Source of the DNA: Balanoglossus misakiensis
Lineage: Eukaryota > Hemichordata
DNA: 64,000 nt
Direction: 5' to 3'
Assembly (NCBI GenBank): GCA_040954595.2
Contig: CM082595.2
Span: 8,556,001 to 8,620,000 of the forward strand
Positions 20,096 through 31,734 of this stretch are shown in pieces (positions within the stretch are counted from its first letter, which is position 1; each line of letters starts with the position of its first letter). The translations under genes were made by a program, and so were the position numbers. The notes below the pieces were generated by a model that saw only the letters and a program-made list of their open reading frames with translations, was not told where the DNA came from and did not search any database.

Positions 20096-20522
20096 GTAAG
20101 TTTTTTTTGAGTGGGGAGGGGATAGACCAACAATTGCTTTGGATTTCCTGCCTCAAAAGGGCGCTTACACATGTTGTATGTGACAAAGATTACAGCGAGT
20201 CACCATGTAAAAAAAATAATAAATAAAAGTTATCAGGCAATTTCCAAAGTTACAAATTTAGAAAAAAATGAGTTTGTTGTCTCGTGTGTGATATTTTTGG
20301 CTAACAAAACACTAGCTTCTAATGTGGTTACTACATTGTTTGTTTATCAGTATACAGTACTGGTACAGATAAACATATGATATGACCAAGTTATATGCCA
20401 GATGATATTTATCAAGTTTCACACAATTTTGCTCTCTTGTCGTATATTTTTTTCAAAGCCAACTGTACATGTAATTCAGATGTATTCATTCAAACACAAT
20501 TTATCATATTTGTGTTTTCAAG
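20096..20522 (+). repeat. intron between exons c and d (copy 2) with acceptor deletion
   Basis: Nearly identical to 15319-15749 until TTTGTGTTTT (about 20518). There, about 25 bases carrying CCCCACAG and the first codons of exon d are missing. The sequence left is TTTTCAAG directly before CTGGTTGG. Confidence 0.7.
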
Positions 20523-20627
20523 CTGGTTGGTCACCATGCCAACAAGCATGTTACAACACACCAACCAGTTACCAGTGTGGTTGCAGACCAGGATTTAAGT
20601 TGCACAGAAATCAACAAACATGTGTCG
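20523..20627 (+). pseudogene. EGF-like exon type d, copy 2 (5' truncated)
   Basis: The last 105 bases of exon d survive with donor GTGAGT. The original acceptor and the codons for DDNEC are deleted, so the first EGF cysteine and the calcium-binding start are lost. A weak replacement acceptor (TTTTCAAG) now abuts the remainder. With phase-1 entry it reads in the correct frame ([20 protein letters not shown]...) and the exon length is still a multiple of three. It could be spliced in as a five-cysteine EGF, skipped, or dead. RNA evidence would decide. Confidence 0.6.
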
Positions 20628-20772
20628 GTGAGTATCTACAATTGGGAGAAAGTAAGATGTAGGTATTTGTGCAATGTAAGTGTCCAATACATGTACATAT
20701 GTGACACTGAAATTACACATTGTACACTCAATAATTGGTAAATGTCTATTATTCATGACACAAATCAACATA

Positions 20773-20958
20773 CAGTCAAACCTCTGTGACTGGCCACCTC
20801 TATTAAACAGCCACCTCTATATAGTGCCCACTTTATTCTAGTCCCTGTGTAATTTATATCTACATTAATTGACTTTTCTACCAGGTATAATGGCCACCTG
20901 TCTATAAAGGCCAGTTTAGGAAAGTCCCTTCACTAGCCATAATGGACAGGTTTGACTG
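20773..20958. mobile_element. TA-flanked mariner-like MITE, copy 2
   Basis: Same element as 16027-16212, in the same intron position, ending GACAGGTTTGACTG. It is a duplicate by block duplication, not an independent insertion. Confidence 0.6.
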
Positions 20959-22086
20959 CACTTGTGTTGATTTCTGTCTGTAATACGTGTAACACAATCA
21001 TAAAATTTTTCATAAAGAGGGCACACTTCCAAAATAAGGTGTCATCTCCAAGCAGACAATGTGAAAAAGGAGGCCAGTTGGTTACTGTTGGAGTACTGCT
21101 CGAGCTCATCTACTTTGTTGTATACATGATACAAGTTGCGTGTAAAACTGACCTTACAATAAATTGTGGCTGCCGAAAGTCTGTCCCAACTATAGTGTTG
21201 ATACACAAGACAAAGTTTTTACTCTTTGACCAACTGGCCTCATGGTTGCGTCTTGGAAGGGCACCCTCTTTATGAAAAAGGCATATGATATCACTACAAG
21301 GAATAAATTAACATGATAGAACATTGCTGATTAATGTCATAGATCATGATAACATGAATGCATAGCAATGTTTTGTTACAATTTGGTACATAAAGAAATG
21401 GACTACTGTGACAGTATTGACTCTGGGCACTACGTAGATGATTCCCAGCCTCAAAATTCTGACTTGCTTCACCGTTGGAAGAAGTCAGTTTTCAGGTTAA
21501 CATGTATATTTGTACAGAGTGTGGCATTAGTGAGTGGTTGCATCACATCAATGCATGACAAAAGGTCATCACTGTGTAAGACTCAGAAATAGAATTTGAA
21601 TACAAATCCTATTAAACAAAATATTCTAAAATTTACATGTTATTTTTAACACCTGTTTACTCCTATAAAAGTGAGTGCATGTGTTTTCGAGTTCTCTTCA
21701 ATCCAGAAGCCACTGTATAGGCCTTAGTTGGTGCATGTAGCTCCTAGACTTAGAAATAAAGACGCCTCAAGTCCAGTTGACCATCTCACACTTCTGGCAC
21801 TGGTGGGATTCAAACCAACGCCATCGAAATGACTGCAGGTGTCTAAAACCCCTTGACTGTAGGACACAAATGCCTGACAGTGATATAACTATGTTATAAT
21901 GTTACGTCGACACTACATAAGTTTGGGGATATGTTGTCTCAAATGATGAAATTGAGAAAAATTATCCCCATCTTGTTATAATCTGAGCCCAGTTGTCTTT
22001 GGTGTGAGATTCCAGTAGTCAAGAGTAGGCTTACCTTGAATAATGTAATGCTTGTAAATAATTTCTAATTTCCTCTTACCCTCCAG
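20959..22086 (+). repeat. duplicated intron before exon a (copy 3)
   Basis: Matches 4745-5883 closely, including the GGACTACTGTGACAGTATTG stretch and the run up to the acceptor CCCTCCAG. The 74- and 107-codon frames inside are shared intron sequence with no domain. Confidence 0.7.
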
Positions 22087-22209
22087 ATATGAATGAATGT
22101 CACAGTGGTGGAAATGCGTGTCAACACTATTGTCAGAATACCCATGGTAGTTATCTCTGCGCTTGCAGACAAGGCTTCAATGTGCTGGAGGATGGCCATG
22201 CATGTGCAG
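22087..22209 (+). CDS. EGF-like exon type a, copy 3
   Basis: An open 123-bp phase 1-1 exon and the best preserved of the three a copies. It begins DMNECHSGGNACQHYC, has hydroxylation consensus CQNTHGSYLCAC, and ends RQGFNVLEDGHACA before donor GTATGT. The canonical D-x-N-E-C calcium-binding start is intact here, while a1 lost it by deletion and a2 changed Glu to Lys. It is followed by the duplicated intron and then, after the 6.5-kb TTAA element, by exon b3. Confidence 0.8.
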
Positions 22210-22829
22210 GTATGTAACTGTGGATATTGATCTCTTCTGTGGCTACACTGTTTGGGGATTGTATATTGCTATGGTTACAATAAAACATGCATCCTGTCTG
22301 TCCATTGCACACATTTTAAAATTTGAAATCAACCGCACACTCGTACTGAACACATGTTTGTTGAAATTGTATCTCAGAATTTTTCCATTTATAATTATGC
22401 ATAATATAAACAAATTAACAAATGTGAAATTTTATCTTTGAAAATTTGTTTGCAAGGGTGAAAAAGTAATCTGTTTTTTTAAAAATCAGACAAAGTTTTG
22501 CTGACAGGGTACACAAGTTTCAGGGGATTTTGTCAAAATGAGAATGATAGAGAGTGTTAAAATTCCTAGAAAGGGATTGCCATGGATATTGAGGACTTTG
22601 GTGTAAAAACAATCAACTGATCAATTAATATGTGGTTACGAATATGTGTCATCAACCTCACCTTCTATCCACAATGCTGGATCTATAGACAGTTTTAAAA
22701 GGGGTTTAAAAACTCGTCTTTTTATTCTGCACAATTTCATTCCATTGCTTTTTTTGGTTTAAAGGGAATGTCTTTCAGAACTGTTTTGGTTTCTTTGGGG
22801 TTTTTAAGTGTAATTTTTTTATCCTTTAA
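22210..22829 (+). repeat. duplicated intron after exon a (copy 3)
   Basis: Follows 1139-1473 and 6007-6470, then jumps to sequence matching 2975-3150 (CTTCTATCCACAATGCTGG). It lacks the TIR element present in blocks 1 and 2. It ends at TTAA 22826-22829, where the large TTAA element is inserted. Confidence 0.65.
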
Positions 22830-23285
22830 AGAGCATATCTTAGCTCGAAACACACTTTGAGGATAAATAATAATTGGGCGTGTGTGTTAAATGCTGGTGT
22901 CCTTTTACTTATTTCATATGGATAAATAAATGTTAAATTTAAAAATGTTCAGGGCCTGAGAAAAAACTTCTGTTTGGGCCACGCCCATTTCTGTGACGTC
23001 ACAAGAGGAACCCATTTACGTTTGCAAGACTGTACATTGCAGTGGTTGAATTGCAATCATACATGTCTGTGATCTAAACAGCTTTGCTGGGTCAGCCTCT
23101 GGATCCCCCGTTCCATTCAAAATAAATGTACATATATACCTTTTCATCTAGGGGAGATGCGATTATGAAAAAAATAACACTACTCGGCCCGGTTAGGCTA
23201 CGGCTACGCATTGCAAGCAGTACACAACATGCAATGGCAGCGGATTTGTATAGGCACCTTACACATACAATGATTGCTGCCTCGA

Positions 23286-24088
23286 TTAAGATGGGTCCCC
23301 CGTATCTTTTTGCTCGTTTCTATGGGCCTTTAACGGACACTACACTCAATTTTGATCGAAACCGTTATGAACGTCCGACAAGGGGCTTGTAACTAGTTAA
23401 AAATACACACGATCGTGTGCACACCCCCTGTCCGAGTATGTTTACGGCAGCTACCGCCCGGCCATAGGCCGCCACGCTAATACGGCAAAGCAGCGGTCAG
23501 CGATGGCGTGCGCGTCATGTAACCACAGTAACTGGATCGAACGCTAAAAATCCAATGTTTTGTACACAGAGATTTTGTACTGTTCACGAAAATCCCTAAG
23601 GCTTTTTTCATAGGCCACGTACGCCAGTCAAATTTGACCTGCTTGTTGAGAACGCACTTCCACACAGTGTGACGGATCGTTTTTTCTGTTTTCGTCGTGC
23701 TAAGAAGCGATACCGGTGGAAGAGTGCGTCCAAAAACACCTAAAATCGATGACTTTTTCCGCTGTGGTACTGGTATGCTGAAATCGTAGGATACAACGAT
23801 AATATTCAAAAACAAAATCCGTCACGATCTTCCCTGGTTCAAGCAACTAATGAATACGTATCAAGTTCGTTTTTGAGGTCACGGAATAAAAAGCCTTAGG
23901 CTTTTGAAATTTGACCTAGCTAATTTGCATATCAATGGCGTCAGGGGGCGCGCGCTCACAATCGTGCAGATTTTCAACTAGTTACCAGCCCCTTGTTAGA
24001 CTCTGAAAACGGCTTAGTCCAAATCGGGGTGTAATGTCCTGCAAAGGCCCATAGCAACGGGCAAAAAGATCAGGGGGACCCATCTTAA
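23286..24088. mobile_element. nested TIR element with ~115-bp inverted arms
   Basis: The left arm (TTAAGATGGGTCCCCC ... TATGGGCCTTT ... AACAAGGGGCT-like ... AACTAGTT) is mirrored by 23973-24088 (AACTAGTTACCAGCCCCTTG ... AAAGGCCCATAG ... GGGGGACCCATCTTA). The 570-bp interior is CpG-rich and shows no recognised coding region. Outer limits are approximate. Confidence 0.6.
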
Positions 24089-26388
24089 ACCGTGGAATAT
24101 TGCCCAGAGGTTTAGGACTAGAGTGTTGGGTCTCAATCTACTTATCTTGGACAATGTCAACTTATTGACAACTGATATATCGTGGTCTTTTGGCGATTTT
24201 CGATCACTGCCTCAACAGACAAAATACGCGCGTGTTATTACAAGGGAACTCCATCAGCGCCGATGCGTGTACACGCAGTCAGCAGCGATGACACATATCG
24301 CGCCGCGATGTATATGTACCATGCCAGCACTAAAATTCTGTCTTCTGAATTACATGTAAGCTATATGCCTTTTTGGTGATGACAAACAGAAACATTTATG
24401 ACTTGTCGCTGTAATCATGAAAGTTCCTTCACATGCTTCATACTGCATTATAACAAAATGAAACCATACAACCAACAGCAACAGGCGATCATGCCGGGCC
24501 GACCCACTCACGCTCACAAAGCATGAAACATTTTCATTGATACACACGAATATCCAAGTTTGGAAACGGTTTTCACTCACACGAGGCAAAATTTATTCAA
24601 CACATTTTGTTTCAAAATTTGTACAGTGTGTTTTGGAGCCGATGAGTCGGACATAGTGCGTTCAAGTTTTCACATTGATTGCTGTCAACCTTAATTATCG
24701 AAGTTTGCGGTCCCTGGGTACCGGGTAGCCAGACGAAAGAGTGAATAATTATAAGCAATCTCGACATGATGTCGGCCAGCGCAAAATTGTGTTTACGCAT
24801 CCTGCCAGTTCACCTACTACTGTGTAATCGCGGTCGCTGGAACACTGAATGAACACCAATATCGGGTATAAACGATCAGTTGTGCTCTGAATTGAATATT
24901 GATCACTGGTCGACCTCTCCTACTGACAGGCTTCTATTTTCCTGTAAGGGTGTGGATTGTCTTCTCGTGATTCAAACCTGGCCGATTATCATTCAACGGT
25001 CATGCATTGACAGTTACGGCCGCCGCCGCCGGATGGCTTCATATCCACCGTACAATATCGATGATCGTGGCATAGACTTTCATTGGTTTTCGGGGAATTC
25101 ACACGGGTGACTTCCGTCTAGGTAATGTGTTGCTGCAACCACGGCAACCACCTCTTTTTCCCATTGTGGTATTACACAGAAAAGCACGAAAACACCGTAT
25201 GTGGAAATTTCAGAAAATGAGCATTTTAAAAGCATGTCGGGCATTTTTTGGTACAAGCTGGGAACAAGTTGTTTTTGGATATTTCGAATACGCTGATTTC
25301 GAATTTGCCTGTTCCCAAAAATTCTTTTCACGTTTTCATGTCGATAATGGCAAATTAATTTGTGACGTCATAATTTCAAAATACCTAAAAGAAAACGCTG
25401 TTTGTAGCCATTATGGTGCAATATCACAGGTCAACACCATAATAGTCTATTGAAATCGTATTCTTATATTCATTTAAATACTTTTAAACAATTTGTTTAA
25501 TTTAGAAACATTTGGTGAATTGGTAAAAATGCTAATTTATGTTAATTAGGTGACACACCCATCTAAAATCAATGGGTCTACAAAAGAGAGCCAACGGTGT
25601 TAAGTGAGGTGTCTATTCCAATGTTTTCAGGGTCAAGGAATTCAAATATGCAATCGGTTACCTTGTCAGACAAGGTGCAGCATGGAAAATATGCAAAATT
25701 AGCTTAATTAGTCATGATGTCATGCTAAAATTGACAACTGAAAGCTAAAGATACGACTATGGCCTGTGAGGTGTCTATTCATATGTTTTTTGACAAATGT
25801 TTGCATTTTAATGAATAACTGAAATGAAACTTTCCATATTAGTATGTAATAGCATGTAAAAAACAACAAAAACAAACAAACTAACAAACAAACAAACAAA
25901 TAAACATACACAACAAGGATTTAGTTTAGACTGTACATGCTCGCTGGTAACATCGTGACCAACCGCTCCGTTAAAAAACACCAGAACAAAGAACGTATGA
26001 ACGTTTAGGTCCACAATTCACAAGTTATTGAACTATGAATGTATGTTCAATGCTGTGAAAAGCCAAAAACATACTTTTTGCCAAAAAAAATGACATTTGT
26101 TAACGTACAAGTTGTTCATTAATAGCGAAAGCACCGTATGGCCACACTCACATTATGCCAGCACCGTATATTCATGCTTAGTTATAAGACGTTGAATGCA
26201 CACTGATGGCCCGACGTCCTCATTGTTTTTTTGAAACCCGGTCTCTAACAACAATTTCTCTTCATAAGTAAAGAGTAATGTGTATTTTTATTACGGTTTT
26301 ATATATGATACTGTGTGCAAAGTGAAGATTGTGTGTCAGTGAGGCAACATATATACATGTATATTTAATCCACTTGGGTGTCGTACTT

Positions 26389-28500
26389 GGCTCAGATGTG
26401 TGTTAATGTGTACTAAACAAATTCAGAGAGCGAGCCGCCAATACAGATAATCTCACCCACAAAATACCAATTATAAAAAAACAAAATAAATTCATATTAC
26501 AATATTTGAAACAAGAAACTGCTCAAAGAGTAATTTTCAAAATATTTATCATCACTAAACTAGTTATAGGGGTAAATACAGGATCGAGATTCAGTCGCTA
26601 AAGAAATTCAAGTTTGGTAATAACACCGGTTACAACAAACTTAGTTAAAACATTGTATAGCCATAGATATATTATAATAGTGGCCTGGCATAAACAAAAT
26701 TTTCATAACATTTGGGCATTTTGTGATAAAAGTTTAACAAGTAAAGCTCAGTTGATTCGTTCTTTTCCCCATAAAAATATCTTTGATGAACAAAATTCCA
26801 AATTTAGTCAACCCAGGAAAAACGGCATCTTGTTTCTCAACCTTATAAATTGATCTGACCAGTTTGAATCAGTGCAGAATCTAGCCTTTCTATTTTATCT
26901 TCATCAAATGATTCATGCAAATAAAGAATCACTTCCCCATAAAATGGTGGCAGAAATCCAGTATCATGACAGTCGATTGGTTTGTTAAAGTTACTATAGA
27001 AACTAACTATGTCTAGGTTGCATGTACATAGATAGATGTTAGGAATCCAAATCAAAATCTGTTTCAAACTTTTCATCCAATACTTGTCCTTCGGAAAGCG
27101 TTTTGATGAAGTCGCTTGAAGTGCTTTGTATTGCTCAAGTTATCGAAAATTTTAATCGCACCTTGATGATAGTCAGCAGTTCTATTTTGACATGTTATTT
27201 TGTGTATTTTTGAACCCCCAAAATCAAAGAATAAAATGATAAAGTGAAAATAAGCTTCAAAACACCAAAAGTCTTCAGGATCACAGCTTTTCTGTAAAGA
27301 GTAAGATTTTGCTTACTTCATGCTATTAAATGAAATGAAGTTTTCCGTAATATCTCTTGCAAAGTCAGATTACACATTGAGATATTAGAATGGAAGTACA
27401 TTCCAAGTGACTTGTTGGGAGCATTGGGCCACCTAATCCCAGAAAATTGCAATAAGACCTGTTTTTCCATTTACCAATCTAAAGGCCAACTGCTTGTATA
27501 TTTAGTTGGGTTTCTATAATTAACACACATTTTTGACAATATTGATGGCATGATGGACACTATTCTCGACAAATAAAATAATGTTGTGTCCTCCGCTGTA
27601 ATTTTTATGAGTTTGGAATCATAGACACCATTTCTTTTTTGGTCAACTCTGTTAACAGTCGACAAAATTGCTGGAGTGGAACTGATACATGATCTAAAGT
27701 ATCAAGACATATGGTCGATTATTAGCGTTTCAGCAATTCGACTTAAGTTTCTTAAATTTCCTATGGCATTTTGACAAACATCAACGCCCCGAAAAAACGT
27801 TGTCAACGCTGCGGTCGCGATTGTGGTCGAAACAAAGCCGACATTTTCGCATGGTTCGTTACCTGGGGTCCATTTAGATTGCATTGCGTTTGAGGCCCTA
27901 TGTGTACGTATGTCTGTCGACCAATACACGTGACGACCGCGGACTCAGTTTGGATCAACGTCTATTTCGGGCAGTAGACTCTCCTATCAAGTTGATAAGG
28001 AAATTTTACCAGTCACGAGTAAGCCAAGCCCACATCCGTGTGCAAATCTGATATATCGGTGATCTGTTTATATGATTATCATTAGCTAAGGTGGTAAACT
28101 GTTGTGATTCATATGTGTAATTTACGTACTGCAAGTTAAATATCGCAATTAGCCTAATGTTTGACCATAGACAGTATGCTTTGATTTCTAGAAGAGCACC
28201 TATTAATCCGAGAACAAAGGGATTAAAAGTTACGCCGTTAAATTGTGTTTTAATAACTTACTTACCCTATAAGTAGTTTAGTAACCATAATATCTTTGAA
28301 AATCATTCTTTCCACAGTTCCTTGTATCAAATATAGAAATCTAAATTTATTTTGATGTTCACAGATGTTATTTGGTGGGTGAAATTATCTGTATTGGTGG
28401 CCATTTTGAAAAATTGGTTGCCATGGAAACTCATCAACAGATATTTAGTGGCTCGCTATCTGAATTTGTTTAGTACACATTAACACACATCTGAGCCAAG
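26389..28500. mobile_element. nested element with ~200-bp inverted repeats
   Basis: 26389-26577 (TTGGCTCAGATGTGTGTTAA; ACTAAACAAATTCAGA; CAATACAGATAATCTCACCC) is the reverse complement of 28262-28500. The right arm carries about 45 extra bases near 28400-28445. Between the arms, 26614-27665 contains short frames on both strands, one being minus 26843-27076 (GFLPPFYGEVILYLHESFDE). They may be transposase remains but match no family I can name. Confidence 0.55.
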
Positions 28501-29316
28501 TTTGGTGCTTTTATCACAAAATGCACAATCGCTATGAAAATTAGGGTTTGGCCGCTCCACTACAGGGCTTTAGACGGCCATATTGAATTGCCACATCGAG
28601 GCTCTTATCTCAAAATGAACTTCACACTTGAAGTATTGTTTTGAACAAGGTTTAAGTCCTTTATTAAAATAAAGATAAGGTAATTTTTTCCAATGGTTGT
28701 GAGTTTTCAGTACATGTACTGTTACACCTAGCTTTATTATTATTTGGTAGCCAAAAATCAACGAATTATTCATACAATATGCAAATTTGTGCATAATTAT
28801 TGTTTTATTATTGCTATTTTGTGTTTATACAACCAAACAAGTTGTTGATGTAAACATGTAGTTTATTTTCATTGTTTAAGGAGGTACGTGAACATTTCTT
28901 TGATGCTATTCATGTGAGAATTGCGATCCTTGGCGGCCATATTTGATTTGCCAAAACGAGGCTCTTATCTCAAAAAGATCTTTTGGGAACAGGCATTTTC
29001 GAAATCAGCGTAGTCGAATTGACCAAAAAACATATTTGGTTTGCTTGTACCAAAAAATGCCAGAGGGGGTCACAATTTCTCAAATCTCCACCTGACTATG
29101 AAGGGTTCCTCTTGTGACGTCACGTCACATGACCAAAATGCAGCAAATCTGAACTCAGATTTTCAGGACAGGGTGGATTTTGAAGTATTTTATGAGAACA
29201 AAACAAATATTATAGAAATCGATACCCGGAAAATATTGTCACTTTTGGTAAATATTAGATTTCTTTCAATCATTTTTTAACCTTCTGATAAGATTTAAAA
29301 AGGCAAGATATGCTCT

Positions 29317-29443
29317 TTAAGCTTTCACTTGTTTTCTAATTTTATTATTTTCAGTAGAAAATGCACTAAGATGTATGTGTATTACGTTTGTCAGGATATA
29401 AATAATAATAAAATTAAAAATAATAAACTATCTTTGATTTCAG
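29317..29443 (+). repeat. duplicated intron before exon b (copy 3)
   Basis: Resumes the block sequence (GCTTTCACTTGTTTTC) right of the TTAA element and ends in TTTGATTTCAG. Confidence 0.7.
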
Positions 29444-29551
29444 ATGTCAATAAGAGAGCAGATCTTTGTGAAGGCCAGTGTGTGAATACAGCAGGCTCTT
29501 TTTATTGCACTTGTTCTGTGGGATATTGATTGGTCAATGGAGAGTGTACAG
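29444..29551 (+). pseudogene. EGF-like exon type b, copy 3 (9-bp deletion and TGA)
   Basis: A 108-bp phase 1-1 exon. A 9-bp deletion removes Glu-Cys-Met (DVNKRADLCEGQC), so the first EGF cysteine is lost while the frame is kept. TGA at 29527-29529 is the same codon as in b1 and b2. The second TGA of those copies is GGA (Gly) here, giving NGECT before the donor GTAAGA. The ancestral b exon therefore probably had Gly at that place and already had the first TGA. It is the last recognisable EGF exon in the window. Confidence 0.7.
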
Positions 29552-30422
29552 GTAAGACCAGCACAATATGTGGACAACGAAAGGTCCAGTATCTGTAACT
29601 TTTGAATTTTTATTCAGTATTTTTCTGGTTATCAACCATCATTTCTTGTTCAGCTCGATGAAGCAGGGTAAGCAATGTTGTTATGTTTAAACATTGTATT
29701 CAAGCCTGGGTCTGGACTTGGATGCAATTTGTCAATAATAACAGTGATTGGTAACTGCATGTTTACATAACTGGCTAACTGTTAAAGAGACCAGCTGTTC
29801 TATTTGGTGTGTGTACAGTACACATGCCATTGGCAGCTTATGGGTCAGCCAATGTTTGCCTGTTGATCTCTTGATGTGTGTGTGTGTGTGTGTCTGTCTG
29901 TATATGTACTCTGGTGTAGACTTTTTTTATTGTATTATCCGTGAATGGGACCACCGTGTACTTAACGCAATTTCTTACACTCATCAGGGATATTTTGGCT
30001 TGTCTAACACGAGCTAAAAATATCCCCAACTCGTCTGAGAAATCTTTTACCAGGTCCTAAGGTTGTGAGACTAATAGAATCTCACACTCCCAAGGACTTG
30101 GGATCATATTTCTCACATGTGTTGAGGATTTTCTGTCCCAAACAAGCTGCAGGCGAGTGTGGGACAAAATATCCCTGACGAGTGTGAGAAATATGATCCC
30201 AGGTCATTGGTGTGTGAGATTATATTTCTCACACGGCCACAAATTAGCCAAATTCGTTTAAAAACATTAAATAAATGACTCTTGAACTGTCATCTGGCAC
30301 GTTGTAGTATCTGTATCATAGGATAACATTTAGCTTTGTCATCCAATCTGAATCAGCGCTCGTGTCATATACAGCTTTCGATTCAGTGAGAATGTGTGAT
30401 TGATTTGTTGTTCATTGTTCAG
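29552..30422 (+). repeat. duplicated intron after exon b (copy 3)
   Basis: Matches 3391-4250 with more changes, including an uninterrupted DIRS target (GAATTTTTATTCAGTA) and MITE target, a TG microsatellite at about 29875-29893, and the palindrome at 30072-30221. The match stops near 30410, and exon 30423 follows instead of exon c. Confidence 0.65.
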
Positions 30423-30470
30423 GTGCACAACAGTGCACGTTAATTGATTGTCAAGGCCTCCAGCCCATAG
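30423..30470 (+). CDS. candidate 16-codon two-cysteine exon
   Basis: An acceptor (TTCATTGTTCAG) and donor (GTAAGA) bound 48 bases that read GAQQCTLIDCQGLQPI with phase-1 entry and exit, the same phase as every EGF exon upstream. It has two cysteines five residues apart (C-x4-C). No domain is recognised. It lies on the gene's strand 870 bp after exon b3, where exon c would be expected. It is very short, so it could be chance, but phase and length (a multiple of three) fit. Confidence 0.4.
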
Positions 30471-30602
30471 GTAAGAGGGCATAAAGGTAATCAGAAAATT
30501 GTACGAAAATGAAATAAATAATACATGTACTCAAATAATATAAATGACAACATCAAGCAGCACTTGTGTGGAAGTACGTACTCGGGATACAAAGTGAGGA
30601 AC

Positions 30603-31640
30603 TTACCAGATTAAGTTTTTTAACACATTTTCTCTAAGTTTAAAGGCATTGTAAACATAAATACTTGAGGATTCTGATGCGCTCATGATATTAACAAACA
30701 TTTGAATGTGGGGAATTTTAGTGTAACCAATATATTGTTTTCTAAGACTGTCATATAAGGGGCAAACAAGTAAAAAGTGATACTCGTCTTCTATTTGTTC
30801 ACCAGAGCATAGCCTACAGTGTCTCTCTGAAACGTCCACGTTCTGATCTCTTCCCTCCTCTATTGCAAGAGGAAGGGCAGAACAGCGAAAACATGCAAAA
30901 ATGTCTTTGACATTACGTGTACAGTTGACATTAACTACTTTTCAGGCTGTAACAATTATTTAAAATGTGTGTATGTACGGAGTTTGGTTTTGGACGGACA
31001 GTGTGATTTCCATTGTTGCTTCAAAATATCTGAAATTCTTGTCTCAAATGCTGAAAGGAACAAACGCTTATCGTCTCTTTCCTGAGAAATCCAGGCGAAA
31101 ATAAAATGTGTTTCACCGATGTTGCCCAAGTGTGACGGCCTAAACAGTCAAGATTACGTATGTAGCATTAAATATGCTTGCCTAGGGAGTCTTTCCTGTG
31201 GCATCTCTATAAGTTTCACCCAGTAACGAATACAACGTTTCATTGTGTGAACATACACTGGCAACCGCCCACATTCTCCAATTACAGCTTCATTGGTAGT
31301 GCTCCTTGGCACACCTAGAAAAATTCTGCACCATGTTCTTTGCACTTTTTCTATGATGTCATAAAACTCAAGTCTCCGATCCATAACAAAGAATGGGTAA
31401 GATCATGGCATCAAACACCTTGAAGTGACATTCAAATGGCATATACCCTAGTTTCCACCTGGCAACTGAGAGTAGAGACAACACCTTGCTGGCTTGATTA
31501 GCCAATGTTTGCACTGCTCTGGACCAGGTGTTGCGATTAAACAAAAGTGAACCTAGGAGTTTGAACAATGTCCTTGTAATAGACAGGTTTTGGTTGAGAC
31601 AGGTTTTACTGTATTTTGATACATGCTCTGGCTTAACCAT
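30603..31640 (-). pseudogene. non-LTR (LINE) retrotransposon pol remnant
   Basis: The minus strand carries three broken pieces in order. 31640-31368 (ANQASKVLSLLSVARWKLG ... ILPILCYGSET) and 31384-31154 (VQRTWCRIFLGVPRSTTNEA ... LPRQAYLML) are typical of the region after the reverse transcriptase. 30839-30603 carries the C-terminal zinc-knuckle-like motif CRLCSGEQIEDEYHFLLVC followed by PLYDSLRKQYIG. The pieces lie in different frames with stops between, so this is a decayed, 5'-truncated copy lying opposite to the EGF gene. The RT palm itself is not present. The LINE clade is not assigned. Confidence 0.75.
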
Positions 31641-31734
31641 TTCACCACCATGGTACAGTCCAAACCCGTTGTTTTCTATGGTAAGGTTGGACCTCTAAAA
31701 AGGGAACTGGGAGGTTCTTTCTGGGAATCTCTTT

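Larger units (their letters stand above)
22830..29316. mobile_element. 6.5-kb TTAA-flanked nested transposon in the EGF intron
   Basis: Relative to the continuous TATCCTTTAAGCTTTCACTT of blocks 1 and 2, this interval is inserted. It is flanked by TTAA (22826-22829 and 29317-29320). Ends are AGAGCATATCTTAGC and AAGATATGCTCT, inverted. A further inverted pair lies ~150-210 bp inside (GTGACGTCACAAGAGGAACC near 22993; GGGTTCCTCTTGTGACGTCA near 29102). TTAA sites with such ends suggest piggyBac or Kolobok (inference). The interior holds other TIR structures (23286-24088 and 26389-28500) and only short frames, so no active transposase is recognised. Confidence 0.7.
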
